A DNA stretch of 64,000 nucleotides from Pseudoalteromonas undina (GTDB lineage Bacteria > Pseudomonadota > Gammaproteobacteria > Enterobacterales > Alteromonadaceae): NCBI RefSeq assembly GCF_000238275.3, contig NZ_AHCF03000004.1, positions 620,001 to 684,000 of the forward strand, given 5' to 3'. Shown here in pieces: positions 9,057-19,992 of the stretch. The translations under genes and the position numbers were made by a program. The notes under the pieces were generated by a model. It was given only the letters and a program-made list of their open reading frames with translations, searched no databases and was not told where the DNA came from. Within the stretch, counting starts at the first letter, position 1; each line of letters begins with the position of its first letter.

Positions 9057-11112
9057 TTGCTTTGAGGTTACCCATGGTGCATCTCTTCCATTGGGCTCGA
9101 CTGTACAAAACAACGGTGTCAACTTTGCCTTATACGCCCCTAATGCAAGCCAAGCTTTTGTTTGTTTATTTGATAAAAGTGGCCATACAGAAATATTAAA
9201 AATAGCTATGAATATTAATGAAGGCGGGGTGTGGAGTATTCACGTTGCGCCACTGAGCGCTGGCGCATTATATGGCTTTAGGGTTGATGGTGAGTATAAC
9301 CATGAAAAGGGCATGTTATTTAATGAACATAAGTTATTGATTGACCCTTATGCAAAAGACTTGTTTAACGAGTTTACTTGGAGCGAGCGCCATTACGGAC
9401 AAATGCCGATAGGCACTAAAAGCGAGGTTAATAATGCGATAGATATGCCTAAATCTAAAGTGACTACATCGGTTGCTTATACCAATAAAAAGCCACAGCA
9501 TAGCTGGGCTAATACGGTAATTTATGAGTGTCATGTAAAGGGTGCTACCTGTCGTCATCCAGGTATTCCAAAAGTACAGCAAGGCACGTTTTTAGGCCTA
9601 AGCCACCCGTGCTTTATTGAGCATTTAAAAAGTTTAGGGGTGACCGCTATTGAGCTTTTGCCTGTGCATGCGTTTATAAGTGAACAGTTTTTAATTACTA
9701 AAGGCCTGCAAAATTACTGGGGCTACAATAGCATCAATTTTTTTACTCCCCACAAAGACTATTTGGTTAATGACGATATAAACGAATTTAAACAGATGGT
9801 TAGCGAATTACACCGCGCCAATATTGAAGTTATTTTAGATGTTGTATACAACCATACTGCTGAGGGCGGCAGTGATGGACCTATATTGTCTTTACGTGGC
9901 TTCGATAACCTCACTTATTATCGCACTATTAATGGGCAGCCCAATGTATATATAAATGATACTGGCTGTGGTAACACCTTAAATATTGATCATCCAAAAA
10001 CCTTGCAATTGGTTCTTGATAGCTTGCGGTATTGGGTAGAAGTTATGGGAGTGGATGGCTTTCGATTTGACTTAGCCACCATTTTAGGGCGTTCAAGTAC
10101 GGGTTTTAGTGCCTCTCATACGTTTTTACAGGCCGTTGCACAAGATCCTATATTAAATAAAGTAAAACTGATCAGTGAGCCGTGGGATATAGGCCCTGGT
10201 GGGTATCAGTTAGGTGCTTTTCCTGCTCCTTGGCGTGAGTGGAATGATCAATACCGTGATGTGATTAAACGCTTTTGGCAAAGTGAAAAAGGCATTATTA
10301 GTGATGTAGCTAAGCGTTTACATGGCTCGTTTGATATTTTTGAACATAGCAATCGAGGCCCACTAAATAGCATAAACTTTATTACCAGCCACGATGGTTT
10401 CACCCTCGCCGACTTAGTCAGTTATGAGCACAAACATAACCAAGCAAATGGTGAAAATAATCAAGATGGCCACAGCGCTAATTATTCATTCAACTGCGGA
10501 GTTGAGGGATTTAGTAGCGATCCTGAAATTATGAACTTACGGCTCCAACAACAAAAAAACTTTTTACTTACCTTGCTACTCTCTAAAGGGGTGCCAATGA
10601 TAGCCGCTGGCAGTGAAATGGCCCATTCTCAAGGTGGTAATAATAACGCTTATTGCCAGAATAACCGCACAAGCTGGCTGGCATGGAAAGACTCACAACT
10701 AAACCATTGCTTAATTCAGTTTATAGATGATGCATTAAAAATTAGGCACGGTCACAGTGCGTTTAAACACAGTGTGTTTTTAGATGATATTGATGAACGT
10801 TTCACCGTTAAGTGGTTCACCGAGCAAGGTAAAAAAATGGATGAAACACATTGGCATGAAGATAAGCGACAATTTTTAATGTATAGCTTACTTGATAAGC
10901 AAAATAAGCACGCCTTATTAATTATTTTAAACGCCAGTAAACAGCCCGTGGTCTGTCAATTACCACAATCGCCCATTACTGCGACATGGGCGTTAGTGTT
11001 ATCAAGCGTAAATAACGCATCAACTGTTGTTGAAGAAGATGCAACCGTGAATATTTCAGCACAAAGTAGTTGGGTTTTTAGTGCCAATTTAGAAGGCGAA
11101 GATTATGACTAA
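9049..11112 (+). CDS. glgX: Glycogen debranching enzyme (isoamylase type)
   Basis: GH13 debranching enzyme that hydrolyses alpha-1,6 linkages of phosphorylase-limit branches. 687 residues, with an N-terminal CBM48 (GVNFALYAPNASQAFVCLFD), the signature IYECHVKGAT and EVILDVVYNHTAEG. The catalytic trio lies in VDGFRFDLATILGR (Asp near 340), LISEPWDIGPGGYQLG (Glu near 377) and FITSHDGFTLADLVSY (His-Asp near 447). The ENNQDGHSANYSFNCGVEG loop is typical of GlgX/isoamylase. It overlaps glgB by the 8-nt sequence ATGAGTAA and glgP by ATGACTAA, which suggests coupled translation. Confidence 0.96.
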   Translation: MSNCFEVTHGASLPLGSTVQNNGVNFALYAPNASQAFVCLFDKSGHTEILKIAMNINEGGVWSIHVAPLSAGALYGFRVDGEYNHEKGMLFNEHKLLIDPYAKDLFNEFTWSERHYGQMPIGTKSEVNNAIDMPKSKVTTSVAYTNKKPQHSWANTVIYECHVKGATCRHPGIPKVQQGTFLGLSHPCFIEHLKSLGVTAIELLPVHAFISEQFLITKGLQNYWGYNSINFFTPHKDYLVNDDINEFKQMVSELHRANIEVILDVVYNHTAEGGSDGPILSLRGFDNLTYYRTINGQPNVYINDTGCGNTLNIDHPKTLQLVLDSLRYWVEVMGVDGFRFDLATILGRSSTGFSASHTFLQAVAQDPILNKVKLISEPWDIGPGGYQLGAFPAPWREWNDQYRDVIKRFWQSEKGIISDVAKRLHGSFDIFEHSNRGPLNSINFITSHDGFTLADLVSYEHKHNQANGENNQDGHSANYSFNCGVEGFSSDPEIMNLRLQQQKNFLLTLLLSKGVPMIAAGSEMAHSQGGNNNAYCQNNRTSWLAWKDSQLNHCLIQFIDDALKIRHGHSAFKHSVFLDDIDERFTVKWFTEQGKKMDETHWHEDKRQFLMYSLLDKQNKHALLIILNASKQPVVCQLPQSPITATWALVLSSVNNASTVVEEDATVNISAQSSWVFSANLEGEDYD

Positions 11113-13630
11113 GCAAGACGAGCAAGTGTGTGTGGTAAAAGGCTGGCAAGAAGGCCCGGTTATTGATGAAAGTACCTTAAGTGATGATTTAACTCGCCAC
11201 TTTTATTACACCTTAGGGCGTGATGTGGTGGGAGAGTCGCAGTTGTATTTATATCATGCATTGGCGCTGACAATAAGAGATAGACTCGTTGCGCGTTGCA
11301 GAGAAACTAATCAGCAAATTAAACAACAAAAACGCCGCAAAACAGCGTATTTATCGCTAGAGTTTTTAATGGGTAGAGCACTGGGTAATGCGGTTCTCAA
11401 CCTTGATTTAGAATCTCAGGTAAGTACTGCACTGCAAGCTTACTGTACTGAGCTGGAAAATGTAGAACAAGCAGAGCATGATGCTGGCTTAGGTAATGGT
11501 GGCTTGGGGCGCTTAGCGGCATGCTTTTTAGATAGTTGCGCGAGTTTAGCGCTGCCAGTAGTGGGTTATGGAATTCGCTATGAATACGGCATGTTTAATC
11601 AATCAATAAAAGAAGGCAACCAAATTGAGCAGCCAGATAACTGGCTACGCGAAGGTCACCCTTGGGAATTGAGCGCTCCAGAGCAAGCTAAACGAGTTAA
11701 GTTCTCGGGTTATGTACAAAGTTATACTGATAAATTTGGCCGTGAACATCGCCAGTGGATGAGCTCCCAAGATGTGCTTGCGGTTCCTTATGATGTTCCC
11801 ATTCCGGGCTATAAAAATAATATTGTTAATACCCTTAGGCTTTGGAAGTCTGAAGCAACCGATGAATTTAATTTAACCGAATTTAATGCCGGTAGTTATT
11901 CAGAAGCGGTGGCGCAAAAAAACCTCGCAGAGCAAATAACCATGGTGTTGTACCCTAACGACAGCAGTGAAAATGGTAAAGAGCTGCGTTTACGCCAGCA
12001 ATACTTTTTATCATCGGCAAGCATTCAAGATGTACTGAGCCAGTGGATTGAGCAATACGGAGATAATTTTACTGATTTTGCTCAGCATCATATTTTTCAG
12101 CTTAACGACACTCATCCTAGTATTGCCGTGGCAGAGCTGATGCGAATTTTAGTTGACGACCATGAACTCGACTGGGATCAGGCATGGAACATCACAACCA
12201 AAACCATGGCTTATACAAACCACACCTTATTGCCGGAGGCATTAGAGAAGTGGTCAGTGGGGTTATTTGCTAAATTATTACCACGTATTTTAGAAATTAT
12301 TTATGAGATTAATGCCCGTTTCTTAGCAGAGGTTGCAAGGCATTGGCCGGGTGATGTGCAAAAGCAACGAGACTTATCATTAATTGAAGAGGGCGAAGAG
12401 CCGCAAATTCGCATGGCTTTCTTAGCCATTGTTGGTAGTTATTCAGTCAATGGCGTAGCCGCACTGCATACTAAGTTATTAACTGCGGGTTTGTTTAAAG
12501 ATTTTTACTCATTATGGCCTGAAAAGTTTAATAACAAAACCAATGGGGTGACACCAAGGCGTTGGCTTGCTTATTGTAATCCGGGTCTGAGCCATATTAT
12601 TAGCGAGAAAATAGGAAAAGACTGGGTAGGCGACTTTGCAAAAATTAGCCAATTACGCCGTTTTTATGATGATCCGCAATTGCACGTAACATGGCAGCAG
12701 GCAAAACGGCAAAACAAGCAGCGTTTAGTCGATTTAGTAAAACAAAAGTGTGGCGTCGAGTTTGATGTAAATATGCTATTTGATGTGCAGGTAAAGCGTA
12801 TTCATGAATATAAGCGCCAGTTACTCAATGTCCTACATGTTATTCATTTATACGACCGCATTCGTCGTGGCGATACACAAGGCATGGTACCTCGTTGTGT
12901 ATTACTTGGAGGTAAAGCCGCACCTGGTTATATGATGGCGAAGAAAATTATTAAACTGATTAATAATGTTGCTGAGGTGATCAACAAAGACCCTGAAGTA
13001 TCGATGTTTTTAAGAGTTGCCTTTTTACCAAATTACAATGTGACCGCCATGGAAACTATATGTCCTGCAACAGATTTGTCGGAGCAAGTTTCTACAGCAG
13101 GTAAAGAAGCATCCGGTACCGGCAACATGAAGTTTATGATGAATGGTGCGCTCACAATAGGCACGTTAGATGGCGCGAATATTGAAATCCGCGATGCAGT
13201 AGGAGCTGAAAACTTCTTCTTATTTGGCGCACAAGCCGAGCACATTGACGAAATTAGAGCGCATTATAATCCCAGTGAAATTATTGCGAATAACTCAGAT
13301 CTAAACAGCGTGATGCATCTCCTTGAAAGTGGTCATTTTAATCTATTTGAACCCGGCTTATTTGATGATGTCATTAGCGGCATTAAAAGCAAAGACGATG
13401 CATGGCTAACCGCACATGACTTTGCCAGTTACATTGCAGCGCAGCGTGAAGTGGATAAAGCGTACGCTGATCAAACCCACTGGACTCAAATGAGTATTTT
13501 AAATACCGCGGCCAGTGGCTTATTTTCTAGTGACAGAACAATAGGCCAATATTGTGATGACATATGGCACTTAACCCCACTAGATACTTCACAGCAAACA
13601 GTAAAAACAAACACTGACACTAATAGCTGA
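11105..13630 (+). CDS. glgP: Glycogen/maltodextrin phosphorylase
   Basis: PLP enzyme of the GT35 family that releases glucose-1-phosphate from alpha-1,4 chains. 841 residues is the standard length. Recognisable segments are [36 protein letters not shown], the [17 protein letters not shown] loop, [28 protein letters not shown] and the PLP-lysine signature [20 protein letters not shown] (Lys near residue 676). GlgP versus MalP cannot be settled by sequence reading, but the position inside a glgX-glgP-glgC-glgA operon favours glycogen. It overlaps glgX by 8 nt, and glgC follows after 20 nt. Confidence 0.95.
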   Translation: MTKQDEQVCVVKGWQEGPVIDESTLSDDLTRHFYYTLGRDVVGESQLYLYHALALTIRDRLVARCRETNQQIKQQKRRKTAYLSLEFLMGRALGNAVLNLDLESQVSTALQAYCTELENVEQAEHDAGLGNGGLGRLAACFLDSCASLALPVVGYGIRYEYGMFNQSIKEGNQIEQPDNWLREGHPWELSAPEQAKRVKFSGYVQSYTDKFGREHRQWMSSQDVLAVPYDVPIPGYKNNIVNTLRLWKSEATDEFNLTEFNAGSYSEAVAQKNLAEQITMVLYPNDSSENGKELRLRQQYFLSSASIQDVLSQWIEQYGDNFTDFAQHHIFQLNDTHPSIAVAELMRILVDDHELDWDQAWNITTKTMAYTNHTLLPEALEKWSVGLFAKLLPRILEIIYEINARFLAEVARHWPGDVQKQRDLSLIEEGEEPQIRMAFLAIVGSYSVNGVAALHTKLLTAGLFKDFYSLWPEKFNNKTNGVTPRRWLAYCNPGLSHIISEKIGKDWVGDFAKISQLRRFYDDPQLHVTWQQAKRQNKQRLVDLVKQKCGVEFDVNMLFDVQVKRIHEYKRQLLNVLHVIHLYDRIRRGDTQGMVPRCVLLGGKAAPGYMMAKKIIKLINNVAEVINKDPEVSMFLRVAFLPNYNVTAMETICPATDLSEQVSTAGKEASGTGNMKFMMNGALTIGTLDGANIEIRDAVGAENFFLFGAQAEHIDEIRAHYNPSEIIANNSDLNSVMHLLESGHFNLFEPGLFDDVISGIKSKDDAWLTAHDFASYIAAQREVDKAYADQTHWTQMSILNTAASGLFSSDRTIGQYCDDIWHLTPLDTSQQTVKTNTDTNS

Positions 13631-13650
13631 CACTAAATGGAGAGAGTAAT

Positions 13651-14925
13651 ATGCCCAGTTATGCAAATCGCTATATAAGTAATTTAACCAGAGACACCTA
13701 TGCACTCATTCTAGCCGGCGGACGAGGTTCTCGTCTTCATGAGCTAACAGACTGGCGTGCAAAACCAGCCGTTTATTTTGGCGGCAAGCACCGTATTATT
13801 GATTTTCCACTATCAAATTGTATTAACTCTGGTGTAAGACGAGTAGGGATTGCAACGCAATATAAATCTCATTCGCTAATACGCCATGTAAATCGTGCAT
13901 GGGGGCACTTTAAAAAGGAGTTAGGCGAGTCGGTTGAGATTTTACCTGCATCACAGCGCAATGGTGATGAATGGTATTGCGGTACTGCCGATGCGGTATT
14001 TCAAAATATGGATATTATTCGCCATGAACTACCTAAATATGTAATGATTTTGTCAGGCGATCATGTATATCGTATGGATTACGGCGGTTTGTTAGCAAAG
14101 CATGTCGAAAATGGTGCCGATATGACCGTATGCTGTTTAGAAGTCGCGGTTGAAGAAGCAGCGAACACCTTTGGGGTAATGACCGTTGATCAAGAAAATC
14201 GAGTGCGACGATTCGACGAAAAACCAGCTGAACCAAGCTCTGTGCCTGGCAAACCAGGTACATGCTTAGCGTCAATGGGTAATTACGTATTCAATACTGA
14301 GTTTTTATTTGAGCAATTACAAAAAGATTCACAAACCGAAGGATCAGGACGTGATTTTGGTCATGACATTATTCCCGCCATTATCGAAGAGCATAATGTG
14401 TTTGCTTACCCATTTAGAGATCCTGCACAAGTAGGGCAACCTTATTGGCGCGATGTAGGGACCTTAGATTCATTTTGGGAAGCGAACATGGAGTTGGTTA
14501 TGCCTGAGCCTCAATTGGATTTGTACGACCCTACTTGGCCAATTTGGACATACCAAGAGCAGCTTCCTCCAGCTAAGTTTATTTTTGATGATGACGATCG
14601 TCGGGGTATGGCTGTTGATTCAACCGTATCCGGTGGCTGTATTATTTCAGGCTCATTAGTGAGAAAGTCATTACTGTTTTCTAATGTACATATTCGCTCA
14701 TATTGTACTATTGAAGAGTCGGTTATTTTACCCGGTGTTATAGTTAACCGTGGGTGTAAAATAAAACGTGCCATTATTGATAGAAGCTGTGAGATCCCCC
14801 CAGGGTTAGAAATTGGTTATGATCGTAAAACCGACGAAGCCAATGGCTTTAGAGTATCTAAAAAGGGAATTGTTTTGGTAACCCGCGAGATGCTGACAAA
14901 GTTAGACACTAAGTTAAATCAATAA
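13651..14925 (+). CDS. glgC: Glucose-1-phosphate adenylyltransferase (ADP-glucose pyrophosphorylase)
   Basis: Forms ADP-glucose from ATP and glucose-1-phosphate, the committed step of bacterial glycogen synthesis. 424 residues. The nucleotide-binding loop [16 protein letters not shown] is at residues about 18-33, followed by [45 protein letters not shown] and the sugar-phosphate site RFDEKPAEP. The C-terminal left-handed beta-helix shows [17 protein letters not shown] and [20 protein letters not shown]. The start ATG has GGAGAG 8 nt upstream. Bacterial homologues are allosterically activated by fructose-1,6-bisphosphate or pyruvate; that is family knowledge and not visible here. A strong intercistronic hairpin separates it from glgA. 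Confidence 0.97.
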   Translation: MPSYANRYISNLTRDTYALILAGGRGSRLHELTDWRAKPAVYFGGKHRIIDFPLSNCINSGVRRVGIATQYKSHSLIRHVNRAWGHFKKELGESVEILPASQRNGDEWYCGTADAVFQNMDIIRHELPKYVMILSGDHVYRMDYGGLLAKHVENGADMTVCCLEVAVEEAANTFGVMTVDQENRVRRFDEKPAEPSSVPGKPGTCLASMGNYVFNTEFLFEQLQKDSQTEGSGRDFGHDIIPAIIEEHNVFAYPFRDPAQVGQPYWRDVGTLDSFWEANMELVMPEPQLDLYDPTWPIWTYQEQLPPAKFIFDDDDRRGMAVDSTVSGGCIISGSLVRKSLLFSNVHIRSYCTIEESVILPGVIVNRGCKIKRAIIDRSCEIPPGLEIGYDRKTDEANGFRVSKKGIVLVTREMLTKLDTKLNQ

Positions 14926-14930
14926 TTAAA

Positions 14931-14954
14931 TAGCAAGGCGAAAGCCTTGCAGCT
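14931..14954 (+). promoter_or_regulatory. Perfect GAAA-tetraloop hairpin between glgC and glgA
   Basis: GCAAGGC, the loop GAAA, then GCCTTGC form a perfect 7-bp stem capped by a GNRA tetraloop. It lies 7 nt after the glgC stop and about 20 nt before the glgA start. No U-run follows, so it does not look like an intrinsic terminator. It could act as an mRNA stability or processing element. Confidence 0.5.
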
Positions 14955-14972
14955 AACTATAAGAGTAAATAA

Positions 14973-16505
14973 ATGCATGTATTAATGGTTGCCGCAGAAA
15001 ATGATGCGTTACCTAATGCCAAAGTCGGTGGTGTTGCCGATGTCATACGTGACGTACCTAAAGCGTTAGCGGCACAGGGACTAACGATTGATGTGGTAAT
15101 TCCTGATTATGGCTTTGAATTGGGTGAGCGCCGTTTTATTGGTGAAGTCAACGTTGCGTTTAATTCAGCCTCTCACGTTTTATCGCTGTTTGAAATTCCA
15201 CAAACGCAAAATGCAGTGAGGCAAATAGTAATAAGCCACCCTTTGTTCAGCCAATCACATAGTGTGTATTGCAACGATGATAACAATCGTCCATTTGCTA
15301 CTGATGCGAGTAAGTTTGCACTGTTTAATGCCGCGATTTGTGAAGCGCTTTTACAAGGGGTTTTAAAACAACCAAACACGTTACATTTACACGACTGGCA
15401 CAGTGCTTGTGTGGCGGTGTTACTAAAATTTGAGCCTCGCTATCGTAAACTTGCTAAGCTGCGCTTGGTGTACACGGTTCATAACTTAGCCTTACAAGGT
15501 ATTCGCCCTTTTAAAGACGATGACTCTAGCTTAGAAGCGTGGTTTCCCTCATTAAGTTATGATGGCCAATTGCTTTGTGATCCCCGTTACCCTCATTGCT
15601 TTAACCCCATGCGCAGTGCTATTAATTTAGCCGATAAAGTACATGTGGTTTCACCCAGTTATAGCCAAGAAGTGCAGATTGCGAGTAACGATGCAGGCGG
15701 TTTTTTTGGTGGTGAAGGACTTGAGCGTGATTTACAACAAGCGGCTGAGCAGGGCAAGCTGATTGGGATACTCAACGGCTGTGATTACACAACTCAACAC
15801 CCGAAGCAGGCAACGCTTAGCGAGCTTTTAGAGCAGATAGAAGCTACGCTTTTTAGCTGGATGGCAAAAAACGTACACTTAGACAGCAGCCACTATATTG
15901 CTCACCAACGTGTTTTACAATTTATGGCATCAGAGCAGCAAGGGCCTTTAGTGACCAGTGTAGGGCGGCTCACCGAGCAAAAAGTATTGCTGCTGTGCCA
16001 GCCATACAACAATAGTTTAACTATTGATGAGGTATGCAAGGTTATAAACCAATATAATGGTCGCTTGATTGTATTGGGCTCGGGCGATAAAAAACTAGAA
16101 CAATTATTTACCACTGCGATGGCACGAAATAGCAATTTATTGTTTTTAAAAGGTTATGGCCAAGGTGTTGGTGATTTAATGTATCAACTAGGGGATTTAT
16201 TTTTAATGCCTAGTTCTTTTGAGCCGTGTGGTATTAGTCAAATGCTGGCAATGCGAGCAGGTCAGCCTTGTCTTGTGCACAGTGTTGGCGGCTTAAAAGA
16301 TACAGTTGAGCATAATGTGACTGGTTTTAGTTTTACTGGTGATACCTTATTAGCTCAGGCAGAGGCACTGTTGCATAGTTTATCTGAGGCCTTGAATGTA
16401 AATCACGCTAATCCTAAGCAATGGCAAGCGATAAAAAATAGCGCTAAGAACAGCCGCTTTGGTTGGGATGACGTTGTAACTGATTATATTACATACTTAT
16501 ATTAA
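14973..16505 (+). CDS. glgA: Glycogen synthase (ADP-glucose type, GT5)
   Basis: Extends alpha-1,4 chains from ADP-glucose. 510 residues in a GT-B fold. The N-terminal ADP-glucose loop is KVGGVADVIRDVPKAL (the KxGG motif, residues about 18-33), with LHLHDWHSACVAVLLKFEPR and YTVHNLALQG in the N-terminal half. The C-terminal half has TSVGRLTEQKVL with the conserved Arg and Lys, SSFEPCGISQMLAMRAG with the catalytic Glu region, and VGGLKDTVEHNVTGF. It is somewhat diverged from enterobacterial GlgA: NGCDY replaces NGVD. It is the last gene of the operon. No intrinsic terminator is visible in the 80 nt that follow. Confidence 0.94.
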   Translation: MHVLMVAAENDALPNAKVGGVADVIRDVPKALAAQGLTIDVVIPDYGFELGERRFIGEVNVAFNSASHVLSLFEIPQTQNAVRQIVISHPLFSQSHSVYCNDDNNRPFATDASKFALFNAAICEALLQGVLKQPNTLHLHDWHSACVAVLLKFEPRYRKLAKLRLVYTVHNLALQGIRPFKDDDSSLEAWFPSLSYDGQLLCDPRYPHCFNPMRSAINLADKVHVVSPSYSQEVQIASNDAGGFFGGEGLERDLQQAAEQGKLIGILNGCDYTTQHPKQATLSELLEQIEATLFSWMAKNVHLDSSHYIAHQRVLQFMASEQQGPLVTSVGRLTEQKVLLLCQPYNNSLTIDEVCKVINQYNGRLIVLGSGDKKLEQLFTTAMARNSNLLFLKGYGQGVGDLMYQLGDLFLMPSSFEPCGISQMLAMRAGQPCLVHSVGGLKDTVEHNVTGFSFTGDTLLAQAEALLHSLSEALNVNHANPKQWQAIKNSAKNSRFGWDDVVTDYITYLY

Positions 16506-16588
16506 AAAATTTATTAAAGTTCAGTGACATCCGTTCCTATTTGCGCTTTAATTACTTAGTCTGGTGGAAATAATAAAAAGTAGGTAAT

Positions 16589-17803
16589 GTGTCGGTATTT
16601 GTGGCAAGGCAAGCAATCCTTAATCGTAATCAAAATGTAGTTGCATATGAACTACTGTTTCGCGATAGCCCTGAAAATTGCTTTCCTGGTGTTTCTGATG
16701 GTCAAGCAACGGCTCGCCTGATCATGGAAAACCAGCTTAACTTAGGTACTCGCCATATTACTTCGGGTAAAAAAGCGCTGATCAATATTGGTCCTGAATC
16801 ATTAAAACTCGATTTATGCGAATTTTTACCCTGTAAAGATGTGGTTATTGAATTACTCGAAACCATAGAGCCCACCGACGATACCTACGAGCTATGCCGT
16901 AAACTCTTTCACAGTAACTATAAATTAGCCCTTGATGACTTTGTTTACTCACCGCAGTGGGAACGTTTTTTAAAGCTAGTTAATTTAATTAAATTTGATA
17001 TTCGGCTCACGCCACTGGATGAAATTCCACTGGTGGTCAATAAGCTAAAAAAACACAAAAATATTAAGCTGTTAGCTGAAAAAATAGAAACCGATGAAGA
17101 ATATAAATTAGCTCGCCAAATGGGGTTTGATTATTTCCAAGGGTATTACTTTGCCCGCCCCGCAATGATAGAGCAAAAAGATATTCATTATAATTATGGT
17201 CTTGTCATTGCCATTTATTCAGAAGTAATGAAGCCAGATCCTGATGTGAAAGTAATCACCGGTTTATTTGAGCTTGATGCAGCACTAGCATATAAATTAT
17301 TGCGTTTATTGAATAGTGGTGTATTTCCCCTGCAAAGCCAAATATCTTCATTAAAACAAGCGCTGGTTTACCTAGGGCAAGCGCGTTTAAAAAAGTTTGT
17401 TAGCCTAATTGTTACAGCACACACCGCGCGCACTAAGCCGATAGAGCTTATGCAAATGTGTGTTATTCGCGCTCGCTTTTGTGAATTAATAGCCAGCAAA
17501 GTCGCCAAACAAGTTCAAGGTGAGGCATTTTTAACTGGGCTGTTTTCTTTGCTTGATGCTATTTTAGATAAGCCAATGGACTTGTTGGTTGATAAACTGC
17601 CATTCCCAGATGAAATTAAAGTAGCACTAACCGGTGAGAAAAATGACTTATATTATATTCTTGAAACGGTAAAAGCATATGAAACCGGAAGTTGGTGGGC
17701 GCTTGAGAAAGCGGTATCACTCATTAATTTAGACAGTGCTTTTTTACCAAAATTATACAAACAAGCTGTAAAATGGGCCGATAGCTACAAAGATAATATT
17801 TAA
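16589..17803 (+). CDS. EAL-HDOD (YuxH-type) signalling protein with degenerate EAL site
   Basis: 404 residues. The N-terminal region (about 1-200) is EAL-like: VARQAILNRNQNVVAYELLFRD, NIGPESL, LALDDFVYSP, LIKFDIR, LLAEKIET and FDYFQGYYFARP. The catalytic EAL motif is replaced by ELL, and the DDFGTG loop reads DDFVYS, so cyclic di-GMP hydrolysis is unlikely. The C-terminal half is an HDOD domain (LDAALAYKLLRLLNSGVFPL, SLKQALVYLGQARLKKFVSL). Proteins of this kind act as signalling adaptors. It starts with GTG at 16589 behind a TAGG-like site. It is co-directional with the glycogen operon, 83 nt downstream, and could be read through from it. Confidence 0.85.
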   Translation: MSVFVARQAILNRNQNVVAYELLFRDSPENCFPGVSDGQATARLIMENQLNLGTRHITSGKKALINIGPESLKLDLCEFLPCKDVVIELLETIEPTDDTYELCRKLFHSNYKLALDDFVYSPQWERFLKLVNLIKFDIRLTPLDEIPLVVNKLKKHKNIKLLAEKIETDEEYKLARQMGFDYFQGYYFARPAMIEQKDIHYNYGLVIAIYSEVMKPDPDVKVITGLFELDAALAYKLLRLLNSGVFPLQSQISSLKQALVYLGQARLKKFVSLIVTAHTARTKPIELMQMCVIRARFCELIASKVAKQVQGEAFLTGLFSLLDAILDKPMDLLVDKLPFPDEIKVALTGEKNDLYYILETVKAYETGSWWALEKAVSLINLDSAFLPKLYKQAVKWADSYKDNI

Positions 17804-17814
17804 AAGGATAGGGT

Positions 17815-18915
17815 TTGCGCAATTATAATATGGACTTTATAAGGGGCATAGCAGTACTTGGACTGGTATTTATTAACTGCTATTCCTTTGCAATTTTTGA
17901 ACTCAATTACACTCCACTTACCACACCTCCAGCTAGCGATAATTTTTTACACACCTTAAGCCTTATATTTGTTGAAGGGCGGTTTCGCACATTATTTACG
18001 TTATTATTTGGTGCTGGTCTTTATATTCAGTTTCAGCGTCAGCAATGTATTCAGCCATTAAAAAAACGCCTATATTGGCTTATTGTGTTTGGCTTAATAC
18101 ATGGGTTGTTACTGTGGGCGGGTGACATTTTGTTTTTATATGGGGTGTCAGCATTACTGGTATTACGCTATTTAGATTACACGGACGAAGAGCTTAAAAG
18201 CAAAGCGGTCTTTTTTACTTTTATCGCTTTACTTGCCACAGCAATGTTTATGTTAGGGCTTAATGAAGAACCACTCTATAGGGATTCTCCCGAGTTTTAC
18301 CAGATATATAATAGTTATTACCAAAGTATTGGTGCGCATTTTAGCCAAAATATAACAATGAGCATTTATATGTTGCTAACAGTGCCTATTTTATTACTGT
18401 GGGCAAGTGCTGGCTTTATGCTAATTGGTATTGTTGCCTACAAATGTAATGTGTTTAGTGATGGATTTAGTAGGTCGGGGCTAATTAAACTTGCTGTGTT
18501 AAGTTTGTTGCTGACTAGCTTACGATTAGTGTTAGATTCATATGAACAAGGTATTGGTTATGCGTTACAAGAGCCTGTTAATGAACTGGCTGCTTTATGT
18601 GTGGCGCTGCTTTATATTCATTTAATCGTTAAACTATGCAATAACAGCGCGCAAATAGGGGGGCTCATTCAACACGTAGGGCGGTTAGCGTTTACTTTAT
18701 ACATAAGCCAAACCATTATGCAGTTATTATTGTTTAAAGTGCTTTTCCCTCAGTGGGCGCTTAGTTTTAACCGCATTGATTATTGGCTTGTTGCTATTTG
18801 CTTAGTGGTTGTACAGCTTATGTTTACTGCACTCTACTGTCGTTATTTTAAGCAAGGGCCTCTTGAATACCTATGGCGTAAATTAGCGCAAATTAAGCGC
18901 GAAAAAATAGCTTGA
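17815..18915 (+). CDS. DUF418 (YeiB-type) polytopic membrane protein
   Basis: 366 residues with about 8-10 hydrophobic segments. The N-terminus MDFIRGIAVLGLVFINCYSF matches the DxxRGxAxLG start of DUF418 proteins. FRTLFTLLFGAGLYIQFQRQ is the other hallmark (F-x-TLFSLLFGxG). The C-terminal part has HVGRLAFTLYISQTIMQLLL and the closing GPLEYLWRKL. The start is probably TTG 17815 with AAGGATAGGG directly upstream; ATG 17830 is an alternative. No transport activity is established for the family. It lies 11 nt after the EAL-HDOD gene and is probably co-transcribed with it. Confidence 0.85.
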   Translation: MRNYNMDFIRGIAVLGLVFINCYSFAIFELNYTPLTTPPASDNFLHTLSLIFVEGRFRTLFTLLFGAGLYIQFQRQQCIQPLKKRLYWLIVFGLIHGLLLWAGDILFLYGVSALLVLRYLDYTDEELKSKAVFFTFIALLATAMFMLGLNEEPLYRDSPEFYQIYNSYYQSIGAHFSQNITMSIYMLLTVPILLLWASAGFMLIGIVAYKCNVFSDGFSRSGLIKLAVLSLLLTSLRLVLDSYEQGIGYALQEPVNELAALCVALLYIHLIVKLCNNSAQIGGLIQHVGRLAFTLYISQTIMQLLLFKVLFPQWALSFNRIDYWLVAICLVVVQLMFTALYCRYFKQGPLEYLWRKLAQIKREKIA

Positions 18916-18958
18916 GTAGTTTAAACTATGCGCCTTTATATTTAAGAAGATTTGCCAT

Positions 18959-19930
18959 ATGACAGACTTAAAGCGTTTAAATAAATTTATTAGTGAAACA
19001 GGGTTTTGCTCACGCCGTGAAGCCGATAAATATATTGAGCAAGGTCGTGTTACTGTTAATGGTGAATTACCCGAAATGGGTGTTAAAGTCGCACAAAGCG
19101 ATGTGGTATTGGTTGATGGTAAGCCATTAAAAGCACCACCAAAACGGGTTTACATTGCTTACAATAAACCAGTCGGTATTACCTGTACCACAGAACGAAA
19201 AATTCAAAGTAATATTGTAAAAGCGGTTAATTATCCTGACCGTATCTTTCCTATTGGTCGCTTGGATAGGCCCTCAGAGGGGTTGATTTTTTTAACCAAT
19301 GAAGGGGACATCGTTAATAAAATTCTTCGTGCTGGCAATAACCACGAAAAAGAATACGTGGTTACCGTAGATAAACCACTAAACCGCCAGTTTGTGAATA
19401 AAATGGCAAACGGTATTCCTATTTTAGATACCGTGACCAAAAAATGTAAAGTGACGCAAACGGGTGCCCAGCAATTCACTATTATTTTAACTCAAGGTTT
19501 AAATCGCCAAATCCGTCGTATGTGTGAATATTTAGGTTACGAAGTGGTTACATTAAAGCGTGTGCGTATCATGAATGTAACCCTTAAAGGGTTAAAAGTA
19601 GGGCAATGGCGTCATTTAAGCGATGCAGAAATGGCGGTTATTAACGACTCGATTGCTGATTCAGGTAAAACACAAGAACATTCGCTGTATGATGATAGTC
19701 TGCAGGGCAATCTACCTGAACAATCTAAACGTGCACATAAGCGTGAGTATCAAGGTGACAAGCCACGAACAAAGAACAACGAACAACATAAGCAAGCCAA
19801 CAAAAGCAGCCGTAATACGCCATATCAGAAACGTTCAACCACCTATGTTGGTAAATCAAATGCCAATAAAGCCAATTCCGCATCAGGAACTAAAGCTAAG
19901 AGCAGTGGCACGTTAAGCTTAAAAAAGTAA
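18959..19930 (+). CDS. rluF: 23S rRNA pseudouridine synthase RluF
   Basis: Converts U2604 of 23S rRNA to pseudouridine in the enterobacterial homologue. The N-terminal S4-like RNA-binding domain reads [20 protein letters not shown]. The catalytic domain has [12 protein letters not shown], the active-site signature [20 protein letters not shown] with the essential Asp, [17 protein letters not shown] and [17 protein letters not shown]. The core agrees closely with E. coli RluF across 240 residues. The last 80 residues are a lysine- and asparagine-rich low-complexity tail not seen in E. coli, probably an unstructured RNA-contacting extension. The gene ends at a bidirectional terminator. Confidence 0.95.
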   Translation: MTDLKRLNKFISETGFCSRREADKYIEQGRVTVNGELPEMGVKVAQSDVVLVDGKPLKAPPKRVYIAYNKPVGITCTTERKIQSNIVKAVNYPDRIFPIGRLDRPSEGLIFLTNEGDIVNKILRAGNNHEKEYVVTVDKPLNRQFVNKMANGIPILDTVTKKCKVTQTGAQQFTIILTQGLNRQIRRMCEYLGYEVVTLKRVRIMNVTLKGLKVGQWRHLSDAEMAVINDSIADSGKTQEHSLYDDSLQGNLPEQSKRAHKREYQGDKPRTKNNEQHKQANKSSRNTPYQKRSTTYVGKSNANKANSASGTKAKSSGTLSLKK

Positions 19931-19955
19931 TTAAGCTGGTATAAATCAAGCAAAT

Positions 19956-19984
19956 AAAAAACGCAGCCTAGGCTGCGTTTTTTT
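19956..19984. terminator. Bidirectional intrinsic terminator between rluF and the RND operon
   Basis: AACGCAGC, the loop CTAG, then GCTGCGTT form a stem flanked by an A-run on the left and a T-run on the right. It therefore terminates the convergent rluF and RND permease transcripts on both strands. Confidence 0.9.
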
Positions 19985-19992
19985 ATTAATGA

